Below are positions 1 to 8,314 of a DNA stretch of 64,000 bases, one piece after another. The translations under genes were made by a program, and so were the position numbers. Every line of letters starts with the position of its first letter. Within the stretch, counting starts at the first letter, position 1. A model generated the notes under the pieces. It did not search any database. It saw only the letters and a list, made by a program, of their open reading frames with translations, and was not told the origin of the DNA. This stretch comes from Pseudomonadales bacterium (lineage in GTDB: Bacteria > Pseudomonadota > Gammaproteobacteria > Pseudomonadales > Azotimanducaceae), in assembly GCA_028283025.1 (NCBI GenBank), contig JAPYNO010000010.1, forward strand, positions 1 through 64,000. The letters run 5' to 3'.

Positions 1-132
1 TCTACTAAACCCGGCGATCCAATTCCACATGTTCCGGAATCTTTCTTCAATCCTATCAATAGGTTATGCGCCGAAAAAGGGTTTTTCAAGACCGACTATA
101 CTAAGGTAATCGCGAATCTTCGGACAGTTTAA
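1..132 (+). CDS. C-terminal end of an unidentified protein (partial)
   Basis: An open frame runs from the first base to a TAA at 130-132 and encodes 43 residues ending in VIANLRTV. Its stop overlaps the ATG of the next gene by one base (TAATG), which is typical of translational coupling, so it is probably the upstream member of the same operon. I do not recognise the protein from this fragment and assign no function. Confidence 0.6.
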   Translation, partial: STKPGDPIPHVPESFFNPINRLCAEKGFFKTDYTKVIANLRTV

Positions 133-2255
133 TGAACTCTGAACAATTTCAACAACCTAAACCGGACTCCAAGAATTATTCAGATCTCATCCATGATATA
201 GAGAAAGGAATAATCAAGGTGCCAAAGTTCCAACGCGAATTTGTTTGGAGTCTTGACAAGACTGCCGAACTCTTGGACAGCATTCTGAAAGGCTACCCAA
301 TAGGAACATTTATTCTCTGGCAGACAGATGAGCGAATCAACGATATCAAGAACATCGGGAATCTTGAGCTTCCAGAAACACCAGAAGGCAGTAAAGTTCA
401 ATATGTGCTTGATGGTCAGCAACGGATAACGTCACTTTATGCGGCACGTCTCGGTGCGGAAATTCAGAAAACAGGAGAAAAGCGGATTACTGACTATAAA
501 CGTATCGTCGTAAATCTCGATGAGGAGTTAGGCAAAAACGATGACCAAATCATCACAGCAGAACCAACCGGAGATAAGCACATCTCGCTGTCTGATGTTT
601 TGAACTTTAACTATAGAAAAATTAAAGAGTTGGAGGAACGCTTCAATAAAGATGAATTGGACTTGATCTACTCCTACTCGAAAGCGTTCGAAAAATATGA
701 TTTCTCGATAGTCGTCTTACGTAAGGAAGATATCGATTCAGCTATTGAAGTATTCACTCGTATCAATACAGGTGGGCAGACACTTACGCTCTTCGAGATC
801 ATGTCCGCAAAAACTTATGATCAAGAACTGGGATTCGATATGCAAGCCAAATGGGAAGGTTTCATCGAAGAACTGAAAGAGACGAAGTACGAAGGCGTAT
901 CTAACACTGTCGTTTTGACCTTGCTCTCCTTGATCTTGAGCCCAATCAAGGAATGCAAGAGAAAGACGATTCTGAAGTTGAGCAAAGAAGAGATTATTGA
1001 AAATTGGGAAAATGCGATTACAGCACTAAAGGAGAGTATCGACTACTTTCGGACCACGTATCGAATTCCAGTTTCGCAATTGTTGCCTTATGACCTCTTG
1101 TTGGTACCTTTTGCCTACTTCTTCTTTCACAAAAAAGATAAACCAAGCCCAGAACAACGCAAATATCTAGAAGAGTATTTCTGGCGAATGTCTCTATCAT
1201 CTCGATATTCGAGTTCGACAGAGACCCGGCTTGCACAAGATATTAAGCGAATAGATCAGATCCTGAAAAATAAGCGTCCGGAATATAGCGACATAAAAGT
1301 TAATCTCGACTCCCCTCAGACGCTCATTGACACGAATTTTAGAGCTAGCAACAGTTACTGCAAGGCGATACTTTGTCTTTTGGCGTATCAAGAGCCAAAG
1401 GATTTTCAAGACAACGGAAAAATCAACCTTGACAACTCGTGGCTACGAGTTGCAAATAGCAAGAACTATCACCACTTCTTTCCAAAGAAGCATCTTGAAA
1501 AAAAAGGAGTTGAGAACAGCAATAGCCTTGTGAATATCACCTTTGTCAGTGACCGCTTGAACAAACGCAAGATCGGGGCGAGCGCACCTTCTAACTATGT
1601 AAATGCGTTCAAAGAGGAGAATCCCGATATCAAGAAGTCTCTCAATTCCCATTTCATAGAGCTCAGCTTTGGTATTGATAGTGACGATTACCGTGAATTT
1701 TTGGCAGCGCGCGCCAAGCGCATTTATGACGAACTAAAGGCGCGCATTGACTTGAATCACAGAAAACCTCCAAACGAGGAGATTCAGGAGTTGGTCGCGG
1801 CTGGCGAGAGCGACATCATTGAGTACAAATCTACTCTTAGGCATGACTTGCGAACGGGATCCGTAAATAAGAAACTCGAATACGTCGTCGCCAAAACGAT
1901 TGTCGCGTTTCTCAACACAAATGGTGGGGACTTACTCATCGGCATTGATGACAAACAAAATGCGATAGGTCTATCCCGTGATTTGCAGACGCTTGACAAC
2001 GTTGATAAGTTCGGACGGCATCTTAGCAGTCTGATCAAGAAATATATCGGGGCCGACTACTCCAAACACGTTAGGTGGACATTTCATGATTATGACGACG
2101 TTCAAATTTGCCGCATACGGGTCGACAAGAGCAGCAAGCTGGCTTTTACAAAGATTGACGGCAAACAAGAATGTTTTGTCCGGTCAGGCCCTTCATCGCA
2201 ACCTTTGAGTCGAGAAGAACAAAGCAGCTATGACAAAGAGCTCCGGCGAGACTGA
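132..2255 (+). CDS. DUF262 / HNH-like / AlbA_2 fusion protein, putative defence nuclease
   Basis: 707 residues in three parts. Residues about 10-230 are a DUF262 (GmrS-like) domain with PKFQREFVW (31-39), LDGQQRIT (93-100) and a FTRINTGG segment; in this family the DGQQR motif belongs to the nucleotide-binding site. Residues about 430-480 contain NYHHFFPKKH and a conserved asparagine-rich stretch, the degenerate HNH region of the GmrD-like part. Residues about 545-700 form an AlbA_2 (Schlafen-type) domain with EYKSTL and GGDLLIGIDD. DUF262-HNH proteins include modified-DNA restriction enzymes; the extra AlbA_2 domain is unusual. The start overlaps the previous stop by one base. The coding sequence is AT-richer than the housekeeping genes here, suggesting transfer. 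The function as a defence nuclease is inference. Confidence 0.8.
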   Translation: MNSEQFQQPKPDSKNYSDLIHDIEKGIIKVPKFQREFVWSLDKTAELLDSILKGYPIGTFILWQTDERINDIKNIGNLELPETPEGSKVQYVLDGQQRITSLYAARLGAEIQKTGEKRITDYKRIVVNLDEELGKNDDQIITAEPTGDKHISLSDVLNFNYRKIKELEERFNKDELDLIYSYSKAFEKYDFSIVVLRKEDIDSAIEVFTRINTGGQTLTLFEIMSAKTYDQELGFDMQAKWEGFIEELKETKYEGVSNTVVLTLLSLILSPIKECKRKTILKLSKEEIIENWENAITALKESIDYFRTTYRIPVSQLLPYDLLLVPFAYFFFHKKDKPSPEQRKYLEEYFWRMSLSSRYSSSTETRLAQDIKRIDQILKNKRPEYSDIKVNLDSPQTLIDTNFRASNSYCKAILCLLAYQEPKDFQDNGKINLDNSWLRVANSKNYHHFFPKKHLEKKGVENSNSLVNITFVSDRLNKRKIGASAPSNYVNAFKEENPDIKKSLNSHFIELSFGIDSDDYREFLAARAKRIYDELKARIDLNHRKPPNEEIQELVAAGESDIIEYKSTLRHDLRTGSVNKKLEYVVAKTIVAFLNTNGGDLLIGIDDKQNAIGLSRDLQTLDNVDKFGRHLSSLIKKYIGADYSKHVRWTFHDYDDVQICRIRVDKSSKLAFTKIDGKQECFVRSGPSSQPLSREEQSSYDKELRRD

Positions 2256-2387
2256 GCCTAGGCGGCAAGAATAGTCCTGCATCGATTGTGACTCACGAGC
2301 CTAATTCCTTGGGGAGGAAAGTTCCGATATGTTTTTGAGCCCGCACAGTAACCCCATCGGACTTACCAATCTCAAGCTGTCAAGACG

Positions 2388-2579
2388 TTGCGGTTTAAGG
2401 AGAATCATATGTACTACACGCCTCTCACATTCGCCGACTCCCTTGTGTGTTTCGCTGTTCGAACTCCGGCTGACCAAACTCTTAGCCCAGCTTGTGGCGA
2501 CAAGTACTTCATGCAAATAGTGTCGAGGATGGGACGCGACATGGTGGCTGCTGAAAAAGCCTGTGAACGCACAGGGTAA
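2388..2579 (+). pseudogene. 5' remnant of an Eco57I-like DNA methyltransferase
   Basis: This short frame (best match from about 2398 to 2573) is a degraded copy of the first 60 or so codons of the methyltransferase at 4076-5554. It keeps YYTPL, ADSLV, FAVRTPAD and AAEKACER at equivalent positions, but the SAM-binding motif has decayed from DPACGDG to SPACGDK and homology stops abruptly at about 2573. The intact copy's AAGGAGAAT sequence is also conserved just upstream. It cannot encode an active enzyme. The rest of the interval 2256-2648 shows no gene that I can support. Confidence 0.8.
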
Positions 2580-2648
2580 TTCGTCACACTTGACGAAACC
2601 TCCACAGCATAGCCGCTATCAGAACAGCCCCCGATCTTCTTTCTGGTT

Positions 2649-3833
2649 TCAAGCAAGCACATCACGAACACCGGACGGTGCAGATTGTGCGCCACGCCAT
2701 TCTTCGATCAAACTGTCGAACGATGGCAACCGCAGCCGATAGCGTGTATGGCGCCGTTCCCCCTGCCGGATCAATATGCCCATCTCCACCATTGCGGCTA
2801 ACTCTCTGGTGATGCTTGATGTAGGCGCCTTGCTGATCTTGCGATAATTATCGGCGCTCAGCCCGCCTTTGAATCCCTCCGGTTCGGCATCGAATAACTT
2901 TTTGAGCACCTTGTTCTGTCGTTCGTTCAGTTGCTTGCCGAACTGGTCAAAGACACGGGCTTTGGTCAGCACTACAGCCAGGATGCGCTCCCCTTGAGCT
3001 TGGGCATCCATAGCCGTCCTCGCGAACCACTTGGCCCATTTGGTCATACTGCCCCGGCCAACCTGCGCAGCATTGAGGGTGCTTCCATAGGCTCTCCTGT
3101 CTTGCAAGATTTGCGCTGCCAAAGGCAGCATCGTCGGGCGCTTGAGCATTCTGGCCATTGCTTTTTCAGCAACGGCCCGACCAATTCGTCCATTGCCATC
3201 TTCAAACGGATGGATAGACTCAAACCGGACATGTGCTTCTGCCGTCACCGCCAAAATGGGTTTTAGCGGTTGAGTCGTTGCTTGGTTGAACCACTCCACA
3301 AACCGGCGCATCTCTTCAGGCATATCTTTAGCGAGCGGCGCTTGGTAGTGAATAGTCTCACTGTCAATTGCCCCACCGGAGACGATCAACATATCGTCTT
3401 CGTTTTCCCGATACCCCCCGACAACATCCAAGTCGCGTCTGTCGGACATCAGCATTCGGTGCCAGTCGAACAAAGTTTCGTGGTCAAGAGGCTGATCGAA
3501 GTTCCGGTACAGCGATATCATCATTTCGACAACGCCTTCTTCCTTGTCGTGCCGCCTGCTGTTCCGACGAAGGCCGAAACGACGCAACAAAGAGTCTTGT
3601 ATGGAGTCACGGTCTAATATTTCGCCTTCAATGGCGGATGTAGTCAACGCCTCACGGGTCAACCACGCCACGCGAAGGTCGTCCTGCGTGCGTGCGTCTA
3701 CTTTCTCCAAAACGATTTTTTGGGCAGCCATTCCCTTGATGAATTTCCGTTCGGCGGCATCCAAGCAACCCTTGGCTAAAGTAAAGTTTGGCCACCCCTG
3801 CTGCTGCCAAACCCATCTGGCTTTTGAGACCAT
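2649..3833 (-). CDS. Fic family protein with C-terminal winged helix (class II Fic)
   Basis: 394 residues from the ATG at 3833, which has an AGAGG ribosome site ten bases upstream and gives the usual N-terminus of the DUF4172-type Fic proteins (WVWQQQGWPNF). A longer frame to 3884 would run into the palindrome and is less likely. Residues 64-71 (TTSAIEGE) are the N-terminal inhibitory motif (S/T)xxxE(G/N); residues 208-219 are the full catalytic loop HPFEDGNGRIGR. The C-terminal 80 residues resemble a winged helix (KAPTSSITRELAAMVEMGIL). Fic enzymes usually transfer AMP to protein hydroxyl groups. Known relatives are self-inhibited and often autoregulate, fitting the palindrome just upstream. 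The target is unknown. Confidence 0.9.
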   Translation of the reverse strand: MVSKARWVWQQQGWPNFTLAKGCLDAAERKFIKGMAAQKIVLEKVDARTQDDLRVAWLTREALTTSAIEGEILDRDSIQDSLLRRFGLRRNSRRHDKEEGVVEMMISLYRNFDQPLDHETLFDWHRMLMSDRRDLDVVGGYRENEDDMLIVSGGAIDSETIHYQAPLAKDMPEEMRRFVEWFNQATTQPLKPILAVTAEAHVRFESIHPFEDGNGRIGRAVAEKAMARMLKRPTMLPLAAQILQDRRAYGSTLNAAQVGRGSMTKWAKWFARTAMDAQAQGERILAVVLTKARVFDQFGKQLNERQNKVLKKLFDAEPEGFKGGLSADNYRKISKAPTSSITRELAAMVEMGILIRQGERRHTRYRLRLPSFDSLIEEWRGAQSAPSGVRDVLA

Positions 3834-3854
3834 CGCCCGCACACCTCTTGCGCC

Positions 3855-3884
3855 GTGAGTAATAGACCGAATTCTATTACTCAC
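3855..3884 (-). promoter_or_regulatory. Perfect palindrome upstream of fic, putative autoregulatory operator
   Basis: Two perfect 12-bp arms, GTGAGTAATAGA (3855-3866) and TCTATTACTCAC (3873-3884), flank a 6-base centre, 21 bases upstream of the Fic ATG. A -10-like TAATAG lies within one arm on the minus strand, so a protein bound here would block transcription. The Fic protein has a C-terminal winged helix that could bind it. The GAGTAAT core recurs upstream of the ATPase gene at 35563-36786. Operator function is inference. Confidence 0.55.
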
Positions 3885-4075
3885 TTGGTGCCGATATCCA
3901 TCAATACGGCTATGCAGACTTAAATATGGTCGGAGGCGGTTTGGAGGTTGACATAATCATCCTTATCGGGACAATTATGGCCCTTGTTCGCTCGCAGGAC
4001 GGTGAAATGTCCTGATCGAGACAACACTTACCAAACGCATGTCAAGACCATGTGCTTCAAGTAAAATATCTGCTC

Positions 4076-5554
4076 ATGTACACCCACGCACCAACCCCAA
4101 CGCTAGCGAAGGAGAATGGTGCGTACTACACACCTCTCGCAGTGGCTGACTCCCTTGTGCGCTTCGCTGTCCGCACTCCGGCTGACCGACTTCTCGACCC
4201 GGCTTGCGGCGATGGACGCTTCATCGCGCTTCATGCCAATAGTGTCGGGGTGGAACGCGACTTAGTAGCTGCCGAAAAAGCATGTGAACGCGCGCCAAAT
4301 GCCAAAGTCTATCGTGGCGATTTCTTTCATTGGGCCGAGACCACCCATGAACGATTCGATTGCGCTGCGGGCAACCCTCCATTTATCCGCTATCAACTCT
4401 TCGCTGGGGAGACGCGAGGACGGGCGCTACGCTTTTGCCGGAGTCTCGGCGTCTCTTTCTCTGGTCTGACAAGCTCCTGGGCTCCGTTCCTTGTGGCTGC
4501 CGCTGCTCTCCTGCGCCAAGGAGGGCGTCTGGCATTCGTTGTACCAGCCTCCATCGGCCATGCGCCCCATGCCGCTCCGCTCATCGAATATCTTGTTCAT
4601 CATTTCAGTACGGTGCGAATTCTTGCCGTTCGCAAAAAGCTGTTCCCGCATTTGTCCGAGGACTGTTGGGTTTTGTTTGCCGATGGCTTTGGTGGCGCAA
4701 CCGAGCACATTGAGTTTATCCAAGTTGACTGCTTTAATAATTTTGAAGAGCGTCTCGCACTTGATTCGTCTAAGCTCGTGCCAGTTCGAGAATGGCGCGA
4801 TCAATGGCGCTCAAGATTGCGGCCATATCTATTGGATGACGCTGCTCGCTCCCTTTACCTCAACGCAACACAATCAAAGTCTTCCGTGCGTCTTGGAGAG
4901 ATTGCATCCGTAGGTATTGGATATGTCACTGGCGACAACAGCTTCTTTCATCTACGACCATCCGAGATAGAACATTGGCGTGTGCCAGCAGAGCTTATTC
5001 ACCCCACCGTAAGAAACAGTCGCTTGCTACCTAGCGAAGTTCTATCATCAAGCACGGTTGAAGATTGGCGGCAATCAAACCAGCCTGCCTTCTTGCTTCG
5101 AATTCCAAAATGCGCGAATTTGCCTCCTACAGTTCAAAGTTATTTGAATTCAACTCGTGGGGAGAAAGCTCGCCGCGCATACAAGTGCCGTAGTCGGACA
5201 CCTTGGTATTCGGTGCCTGATGTTCGAATCCCTACTTTCTTCCTGACGTACATGTCTGGCGAAATACCATCTTTGGTGCGAAACGATGCTGCAGCCACAT
5301 GCACTAACGCCCTTCACGCTGTGCATTTGAATAATGGCAAAGATACTGATCGACTCCTTCAAAGCTGGCGTTCGCCATACCTAAAGCTTAGTTGCGAGAT
5401 CGAGGGGCACCCTCTTGGCGGCGGCATGTTAAAGCTTGAGCCCAAGGAAGCCGCCAGGCTACTGATTCCTCCACCTAGACTTCTGCCTTTCGGATCGGAA
5501 GCCGAAGTCCACCGTGCGATACGCACTCTAAGAGGCTGGAGGCACTATGACTGA
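4076..5554 (+). CDS. N6-adenine DNA methyltransferase, Eco57I/TaqI-like (type II R-M)
   Basis: 492 residues from the ATG at 4076; a GTG at 4052 would add eight residues. Motif X (YYTP, 17-20), motif I (DPACGDG, 41-47) and catalytic motif IV (NPPF, 100-103) are intact, followed by an all-alpha/beta MTase core with GGRLAFVVPAS and, further on, GIGYVTGDNSFF and a C-terminal region ending LGGGMLKLEPKEA that belongs to the target-recognition half. The order X-I-IV-TRD is the gamma class. It should methylate adenine in one specific DNA sequence. It overlaps the downstream endonuclease gene (ATG 5547) by eight bases, as in an R-M operon. Two damaged relatives occur at 2388-2579 and 40493-41497. Confidence 0.9.
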   Translation: MYTHAPTPTLAKENGAYYTPLAVADSLVRFAVRTPADRLLDPACGDGRFIALHANSVGVERDLVAAEKACERAPNAKVYRGDFFHWAETTHERFDCAAGNPPFIRYQLFAGETRGRALRFCRSLGVSFSGLTSSWAPFLVAAAALLRQGGRLAFVVPASIGHAPHAAPLIEYLVHHFSTVRILAVRKKLFPHLSEDCWVLFADGFGGATEHIEFIQVDCFNNFEERLALDSSKLVPVREWRDQWRSRLRPYLLDDAARSLYLNATQSKSSVRLGEIASVGIGYVTGDNSFFHLRPSEIEHWRVPAELIHPTVRNSRLLPSEVLSSSTVEDWRQSNQPAFLLRIPKCANLPPTVQSYLNSTRGEKARRAYKCRSRTPWYSVPDVRIPTFFLTYMSGEIPSLVRNDAAATCTNALHAVHLNNGKDTDRLLQSWRSPYLKLSCEIEGHPLGGGMLKLEPKEAARLLIPPPRLLPFGSEAEVHRAIRTLRGWRHYD

Positions 5555-6250
5555 GACGTATGAATCAGGCCAATCTGAGCTGAACTTCAGTAGACTACAG
5601 GCATTCGGAACCGTATCGAAGCCACCATCTTGGGAGGACTCAAGACCAAGAGTGTTGATATCGTTGTGACAAAAGACGGGATTGGGCCGGTTTTGGCGGT
5701 ATCGTGTAAGGGCATGACCGGTGCGGTCCGAAACCTCACAAATCGTCTTGAGGAAACCATCGGTGAATGCACAAACATTCATATCGCTTATCCCGCACTT
5801 GTATTCGGATACCTTTTCCTATTGCGTGGCAATCGCCAAAACACTAGCTCGCCAACAGACATGGTGATAAACGATGATGGGCAGCCCGTAGATGGCGTAC
5901 TGCGATTCCATCAGGCACTTGGTGCTATGACCGGACGCACTGGACTGCGAAATGACATCAGCCGCTATGAGTCTATCGCTATGGCGCTTGTTAAAGTGGC
6001 TTCGCACGACGCGGGCACCCTGATACCTCAGTTTCCACCTACAGACAGTCCGGTGCATTTTGACCGCTTCTTTGAGTCGATGTATCGAAGATATGACGAA
6101 CGGTTTGTCGTGAGCGCGCCACAACTCGCGCATAAGACGCGACGGAACGAATGGTCTCCTGACTCACCTGCTTTCGAAGCAGAGCCATTTAGCGGGCTTG
6201 ACTATGAGCTCCGAATCAGCAGAAAAGCAACCAAGGCATATCTCCGATGA
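5547..6250 (+). pseudogene. Frameshifted type II restriction endonuclease, partner of the 4076-5554 methyltransferase
   Basis: The ATG at 5547 overlaps the methyltransferase stop and starts a frame reading MTETYESGQSELNFSRLQ. At about 5595-5605 the plausible protein continues in another frame (IRNRIEATILGGLKTKSVD), open to the TGA at 6250. Joined, the product would be about 234 residues. The second part has a PD-(D/E)xK-like core: D in SVDIVV followed by LAVSCKG. Without the frame change the first frame stops after about 40 codons. Re-initiation at TTG 5630 could give a 206-residue N-truncated product, but I see no good ribosome site for it. Operon position and the nuclease-like core support the endonuclease call; the exact family is not recognised. 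Confidence 0.65.
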
Positions 6251-6395
6251 AAAACCACATGCATCCAACAAGCGAAGAAGCAGAGATTCTAGGAGACTTT
6301 GACCGGGGGGAATTGGTCAGCATAGAAGGTTTCGAGGAAGAAAGGCACGCCTCGAATCCGTGGCTCGCGAGCACTTTAGAAAGGACAAGCGCTCA
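6247..6395 (+). pseudogene. Truncated, frameshifted CopG/BrnA-like antitoxin gene
   Basis: The ATG at 6247 overlaps the endonuclease stop (ATGA). The first 30 residues (TSEEAEILGDFDRGEL, then SIEGFEEE) resemble the N-terminus of CopG/BrnA-like antitoxins. After the glutamate run at about 6335 the family-like sequence (KARLESVAREHFRKDKR) continues in a different frame and then ends at about 6395, where the ribbon-helix-helix part should begin. The break coincides with the 3' end of the convergent nucleotidyltransferase gene, so the gene was both frameshifted and truncated. Confidence 0.55.
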
Positions 6396-7328
6396 CCCTT
6401 CGGTATTACTCGCCGTCTCCCGCCCTCGTGCAAGTAACGACGGGTCATACGCAAGGATAGCCGTCAACAACCCATCGACGAGCTTGTCTTCACGCGGACG
6501 TTGCGCGATCGCCTGTTGCAATGAGCCGTAGTGCATTTCCAAACACTCGATCAACAGGGTTTTGATGCCCTCAAGATCAGCCTGTTCCGGGAGCGTCGAG
6601 TGGTGATACAGGTCTTCTAAGTGCCGTTCCTTCTCACCAAACCAATCACGTATACGAGTGAGATCCCATTCACCCCTTCGAATCCCCTTGTACAGCTCTC
6701 GGTCACGATCCAATACCAAATCCCCGGATGCGAGGATTTGCTCGCACTCACATGCCAACCGGACAATGTGATACGCGAATTTCGTATCAAAGCCATGAGC
6801 ATCGATATCGGCTTGGCGTGTTTTCGAACCCCGTGCCTTGTCGAGCTTCTTCAGCTGCGCATACGCATACCCTCGAAACCGATGGTACGCGCCCTTGTGC
6901 AGGAACATCCGACGATGGTCACGAATGTGCTCACTCAAGGCCGTGCTATGGCGAATACAACGCCGAGGCGAGAACAACACATCGACCATGTTCGGGTTGT
7001 TCTCGGCACACAGATGCAGGTAGCGCACAAGTCCGTACATGGCAATGTCATAGGATTGCTGATCCGACGGATCATGAATGTGATGCTGCTGGTACACGTC
7101 GAACCTCGGCGGCGCAGGTCCAAAACCCGGAATATGCCCGTCAAGATGGGGGAATACCATATGCTTTGGCGGCACTGCGAACCCCACAAGGTCGATGTCG
7201 GAATTGCCCGGTGTCTCGCAACCATACGCCACCGACCCAGACATGGCTTCGAACATCACATTGTTCGGCAGCCAAGCAGGCGGTGTGATCAAACCTTGTT
7301 CGGTTAATCGAGCAGTCTGACACGGCAT
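6393..7328 (-). CDS. Nucleotidyltransferase-fold protein (RlaP-like)
   Basis: 311 residues. The N-terminal third has the Pol-beta-type nucleotidyltransferase signature: GSVAYG followed by TPGNSDIDLVGF, giving the GSxxYG...DxD metal-binding pair, and a later conserved SYDIAMYGLVRYLHL segment followed by NPNMVDVLF, as in RlaP-type predicted nucleotidyltransferases (DUF with 'DNA polymerase beta superfamily' naming). The helical C-terminal half contains KGAYHRFRGYAYAQLKKL. The substrate is not known. It is convergent with the broken antitoxin gene and appears complete. Confidence 0.8.
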   Translation of the reverse strand: MPCQTARLTEQGLITPPAWLPNNVMFEAMSGSVAYGCETPGNSDIDLVGFAVPPKHMVFPHLDGHIPGFGPAPPRFDVYQQHHIHDPSDQQSYDIAMYGLVRYLHLCAENNPNMVDVLFSPRRCIRHSTALSEHIRDHRRMFLHKGAYHRFRGYAYAQLKKLDKARGSKTRQADIDAHGFDTKFAYHIVRLACECEQILASGDLVLDRDRELYKGIRRGEWDLTRIRDWFGEKERHLEDLYHHSTLPEQADLEGIKTLLIECLEMHYGSLQQAIAQRPREDKLVDGLLTAILAYDPSLLARGRETASNTEG

Positions 7329-7438
7329 GGGTCGGTTCCCACTTTACAGAGACTCATATTCGCTGAGTTCGAAGGCACAACGCAATCCCAAGAGCACATC
7401 CGGCCTTTACACGAATATGTGACCTGCCGTTATATCCA

Positions 7439-8314
7439 TCACCCGTCGGAGGCACCACGGGATGGACGGGGCGGTCGCGGAATCAGGATCGGGGTCGCAG
7501 CCGTGTACGCTTGATACGCCGCATCGTCACCCCACTTCTTGTTCGCAGAAGCATCAAGCATCCGCATCCCGCTAATGCGCGTCAGCAATAGCCAGATGAA
7601 CACGGGTGATACGAGCGTCGCATACTGCCAGCCTTCGAGCACCGGGAAGGCGATGACGGCGATGCCGGTCCACAGGAGAATCTCGCCGAAGTAGTTGGGG
7701 TGCTGGCTCCAGGCCCACAGCCCGGAGGTAATGAACTTGTCCTGATTCTCGGCATGCAAACGGAATCTTCTCTTTTGTTCATCGGCGACCACTTGCACGA
7801 TAAATCCGATAAGCCATAGGCAGACGCCGACAATAAGAAAACCATCCGGCGGCACTTGACGCGCCGAGGTCATGGCAACAAGGCCCGGCGCGAGCGACAT
7901 GGTCACCCACAGACCTTGCAGGGTCCACGTCATGAAAAACACTGGCAGCACCGGCTTGATACTGCGGAACCGCCGATCAAACCCACTTCGGCGGACTCTG
8001 AGGGTCAGGAAGGCACCGAGCCGCAACGCCCAAATAATCGTGAGGCCACCGATCATGGCTGATCGCATGTCGAGATCATCAACAAGCGCTAATGCCAGCA
8101 CGGTGAGCGTGATGAAAGTCAGCGAGCCAGTGAGGTCGTAGAAGTGCTCGCTCTGCTTGAGGTAGGCGGGTACGAACGCAAGCCATTGCATTATGAAAGC
8201 GAGCGCGACAAGGAGCGCAAAAAGCGACGTGCCAGCGGAACTGCCTGCAAACGCGATGATCGCCGCTACGATGAGCGCGAGCGCGGTGCCAACCCAAGCC
8301 ATATTCGGATTCAT
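7439..8314 (-). CDS. DUF1295 / steroid 5-alpha-reductase-like membrane protein
   Basis: 291 residues from the ATG at 8314, which overlaps the leuS stop codon (ATGA); a longer frame to 8362 exists but starts inside leuS. Seven or so hydrophobic segments are visible, plus the DUF1295 signature region [21 protein letters not shown] and [12 protein letters not shown]. The family belongs to the isoprenylcysteine-methyltransferase/steroid-reductase fold of membrane enzymes and the substrate is unknown. The overlap makes co-translation with leuS likely. Confidence 0.85.
   Translation of the reverse strand: MNPNMAWVGTALALIVAAIIAFAGSSAGTSLFALLVALAFIMQWLAFVPAYLKQSEHFYDLTGSLTFITLTVLALALVDDLDMRSAMIGGLTIIWALRLGAFLTLRVRRSGFDRRFRSIKPVLPVFFMTWTLQGLWVTMSLAPGLVAMTSARQVPPDGFLIVGVCLWLIGFIVQVVADEQKRRFRLHAENQDKFITSGLWAWSQHPNYFGEILLWTGIAVIAFPVLEGWQYATLVSPVFIWLLLTRISGMRMLDASANKKWGDDAAYQAYTAATPILIPRPPRPSRGASDG

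Noticed and set aside
5547..6250. Programmed frameshifting in the endonuclease gene
   Set aside because: No slippery heptamer or downstream structure is evident at 5595-5605; simple mutation is more likely.
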